Assembly (NCBI GenBank): GCA_000416085.1
Contig: KE356579.1
Location: forward strand, 1,684,381-1,690,423
Source: a halophilic archaeon J07HX64
Lineage (GTDB): Archaea; Halobacteriota; Halobacteria; Halobacteriales; Haloarculaceae
DNA: 6,043 bases
Direction of reading: 5' to 3'
The notes under the pieces are model-generated. The model saw nothing but the letters and a program-made list of their open reading frames with translations, had not been told where the DNA came from and made no database searches. A program made the translations under genes and the position numbers. Of the stretch, positions 5,096 to 6,043 are shown piece by piece; position 1 is the first letter of the stretch; each line of letters starts with the position of its first letter.

Positions 5096-5947
5096 ATGGT
5101 CGGACACAACGGACTGAAACTCAGGATGCTCCTCGCGGGGAGTATCCTGTTCGGCTTCTACGCCGCCATCGCGGGGTTCGTGTTCTGGAGGTTCGGAACC
5201 GGGACACCGATACTGCTCGTGGTGGCGCTCGGGAGCATCGGGTTTGTTGGATTCCAGTACAAGTTCGGCAAGTGGATGGCGCTTCGTAGCGTCGGTGCGG
5301 AGGACCTGCCCGAGGGGCGCAGGTACGACAGAGTACACCGCTCGGTGGAGTCGGTGTCCTCGGAGATGAATATCGACAAGCCCCGACTGATGGTCGCCAA
5401 GATGGGCGTCCCGAACGCGTTCGCGGTCGGGCGAAAAGGTGCCGGTGTCGTGGTGGTTTCCCAAGAGATCATCGACCTGCTCGACCACGACGAACTCGAG
5501 GGGGTGCTCGCCCACGAACTCGCGCATATAAAGAACCGTGACGTCGTGATGATGGTGCTCGGCCAGTCCATCGCGGCGCTGGTAGGTCTCGCCGTCCAAT
5601 TCGCGTACTTCTTTGGCGGTGAGCAGAGCATCAGCAGTTACATCATCGGGGGGGTGCTCGGAACAGTCGCCCAGATGATCGTGAGTCTCTTTGTGAGAGC
5701 CATCTCGCGGTACCGGGAGTATGTTGCGGACAGGGACGCCGCGAGGTACACGAACAACCCCGACGCGATGGCACGCGCACTGGAGAAGATCAGTGCCGGT
5801 GCAAAAAACAAGGAGATGCGCGGCGAGAACACGGTCAACGCGCTGTGTATCTTCGACAGCAGTGAGAGTCTCATAGAACGGATCTTCTCGACTCACCCAC
5901 CGACCAAGGAGCGCATCAGTCGACTGCGCTCGATGGACGCGTACTGA
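5096..5947 (+). CDS. htpX: HtpX-family membrane zinc metalloprotease (M48B)
   Basis: This is an integral membrane protease that cleaves misfolded or surplus membrane proteins as part of envelope quality control. The 283-residue protein starts with a short charged tail. Hydrophobic segments follow at about 11-31 and 37-54, then a cytosolic catalytic domain. The zinc motif H-E-L-A-H (140-144) gives His140, Glu141 and His144, and the third ligand is Glu208 in R-E-Y-V-A-D. Two further hydrophobic stretches, at about 152-173 and 181-203, lie between these motifs, as in HtpX. The terminal S-T-H-P-P-T-K-E-R-I (265-274) is the family's C-terminal signature. All catalytic residues are intact. The ATG at 5096 is chosen over an in-frame GTG at 5069, which would add nine residues and overlap the likely TATA-like box. 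No Shine-Dalgarno sequence is seen, so a leaderless or short-leader mRNA is likely. It diverges from dapA. Confidence 0.95.
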   Translation: MVGHNGLKLRMLLAGSILFGFYAAIAGFVFWRFGTGTPILLVVALGSIGFVGFQYKFGKWMALRSVGAEDLPEGRRYDRVHRSVESVSSEMNIDKPRLMVAKMGVPNAFAVGRKGAGVVVVSQEIIDLLDHDELEGVLAHELAHIKNRDVVMMVLGQSIAALVGLAVQFAYFFGGEQSISSYIIGGVLGTVAQMIVSLFVRAISRYREYVADRDAARYTNNPDAMARALEKISAGAKNKEMRGENTVNALCIFDSSESLIERIFSTHPPTKERISRLRSMDAY

Positions 5948-5967
5948 GCACGGGTCGGACGGTGCAG

Positions 5968-5985
5968 GTGAAAGGACTATACTAC
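5968..5985 (+). promoter_or_regulatory. TATA box and BRE for the gene starting at 6006
   Basis: GTGAAAGG (5968-5975), a BRE-like purine-rich stretch, precedes ACTATACTA (5976-5984). The box centre is about 26 nt from the ATG at 6006, the leaderless geometry seen at other genes here. It implies that the downstream gene is transcribed separately from htpX. Confidence 0.6.
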
Positions 5986-6005
5986 TCGGCGATAGAGTTT
6001 CGGCG

Positions 6006-6043
6006 ATGAGCGACAGTTACGTGCACCCCTCACAGCGGGTAGC
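6006..6043 (+). CDS. Start of an unidentified protein gene, cut by the window edge
   Basis: Only 12 complete codons are present, reading M-S-D-S-Y-V-H-P-S-Q-R-V, with an incomplete thirteenth codon (GC) at the window edge. The ATG is correctly spaced from a TATA/BRE element and lies 58 bp after htpX on the same strand, which supports a real gene. The H-P-x-Q-R-V opening resembles my recollection of haloarchaeal NYN-domain (LabA/DUF88-like) proteins, in which a V-x-x-D-x-Q-N-L nuclease motif follows. That motif lies beyond the window, so the identity is a guess. Confidence 0.5.
   Translation, partial: MSDSYVHPSQRV

Noticed and set aside
4891..5109. 72-codon minus-strand open frame between dapA and htpX.
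   Set aside because: It overlaps the htpX start and the dapA promoter, is rich in Arg, Thr and Cys, and has no recognisable motif or promoter of its own.
1..6043. Search by eye for CRISPR repeats, insertion sequence ends, transposase or integrase genes, and toxin-antitoxin or defence genes.
   Set aside because: None was seen. All recognisable genes are core metabolic or housekeeping types with intact motifs and similar composition.

Overview
The window looks like ordinary chromosomal DNA from a haloarchaeon (class Halobacteria). The evidence is the high GC content with strong G/C bias at third codon positions, acidic proteins, a class I lysyl-tRNA synthetase and an archaeal-type UMP kinase. 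Start codons also tend to sit about 22-27 nt downstream of TATA-like boxes, the arrangement expected for leaderless transcripts. The genus cannot be fixed from the sequence.

Layout. Positions 1-146 hold no convincing gene. A small two-helix membrane protein of the YgaP-like/DUF2892 type lies at 147-356 (-). It diverges from pyrH (471-1154, +), and each has its own TATA box in the 114-bp gap. lysS (1310-2980, +) follows pyrH after a 155-bp spacer that holds a nested inverted repeat, a second copy of the pyrH promoter core and a possible 8-codon upstream ORF. lysS converges on a dapA-dapB operon (dapA 3792-4697, dapB 3034-3795, both -), whose genes overlap by ATGA. A roughly 400-bp non-coding divergent region separates dapA from htpX (5096-5947, +). 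It contains a strong TATA/BRE element placed 180-200 nt upstream of the dapA start. The window ends with the first 12 codons of another + strand gene (from 6006), which has its own TATA box.

How the genes relate. dapA and dapB encode the first two committed steps of the diaminopimelate/lysine pathway, and lysS charges tRNA with lysine. Lysine supply and lysine use are therefore encoded tail to tail. pyrH serves pyrimidine nucleotide synthesis and htpX membrane protein quality control, and neither has an obvious link to lysine. No mobile element, CRISPR array, rRNA or tRNA gene was found.

No new multi-gene system is visible. The most interesting signals are regulatory. One is the lysS leader, where an ATG at the leaderless position opens a short ORF ending on the lysS start codon. 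The other is the dapA leader, where a strong promoter sits far upstream, leaving either a roughly 180-nt leader or an unusual 60-residue N-terminal extension.
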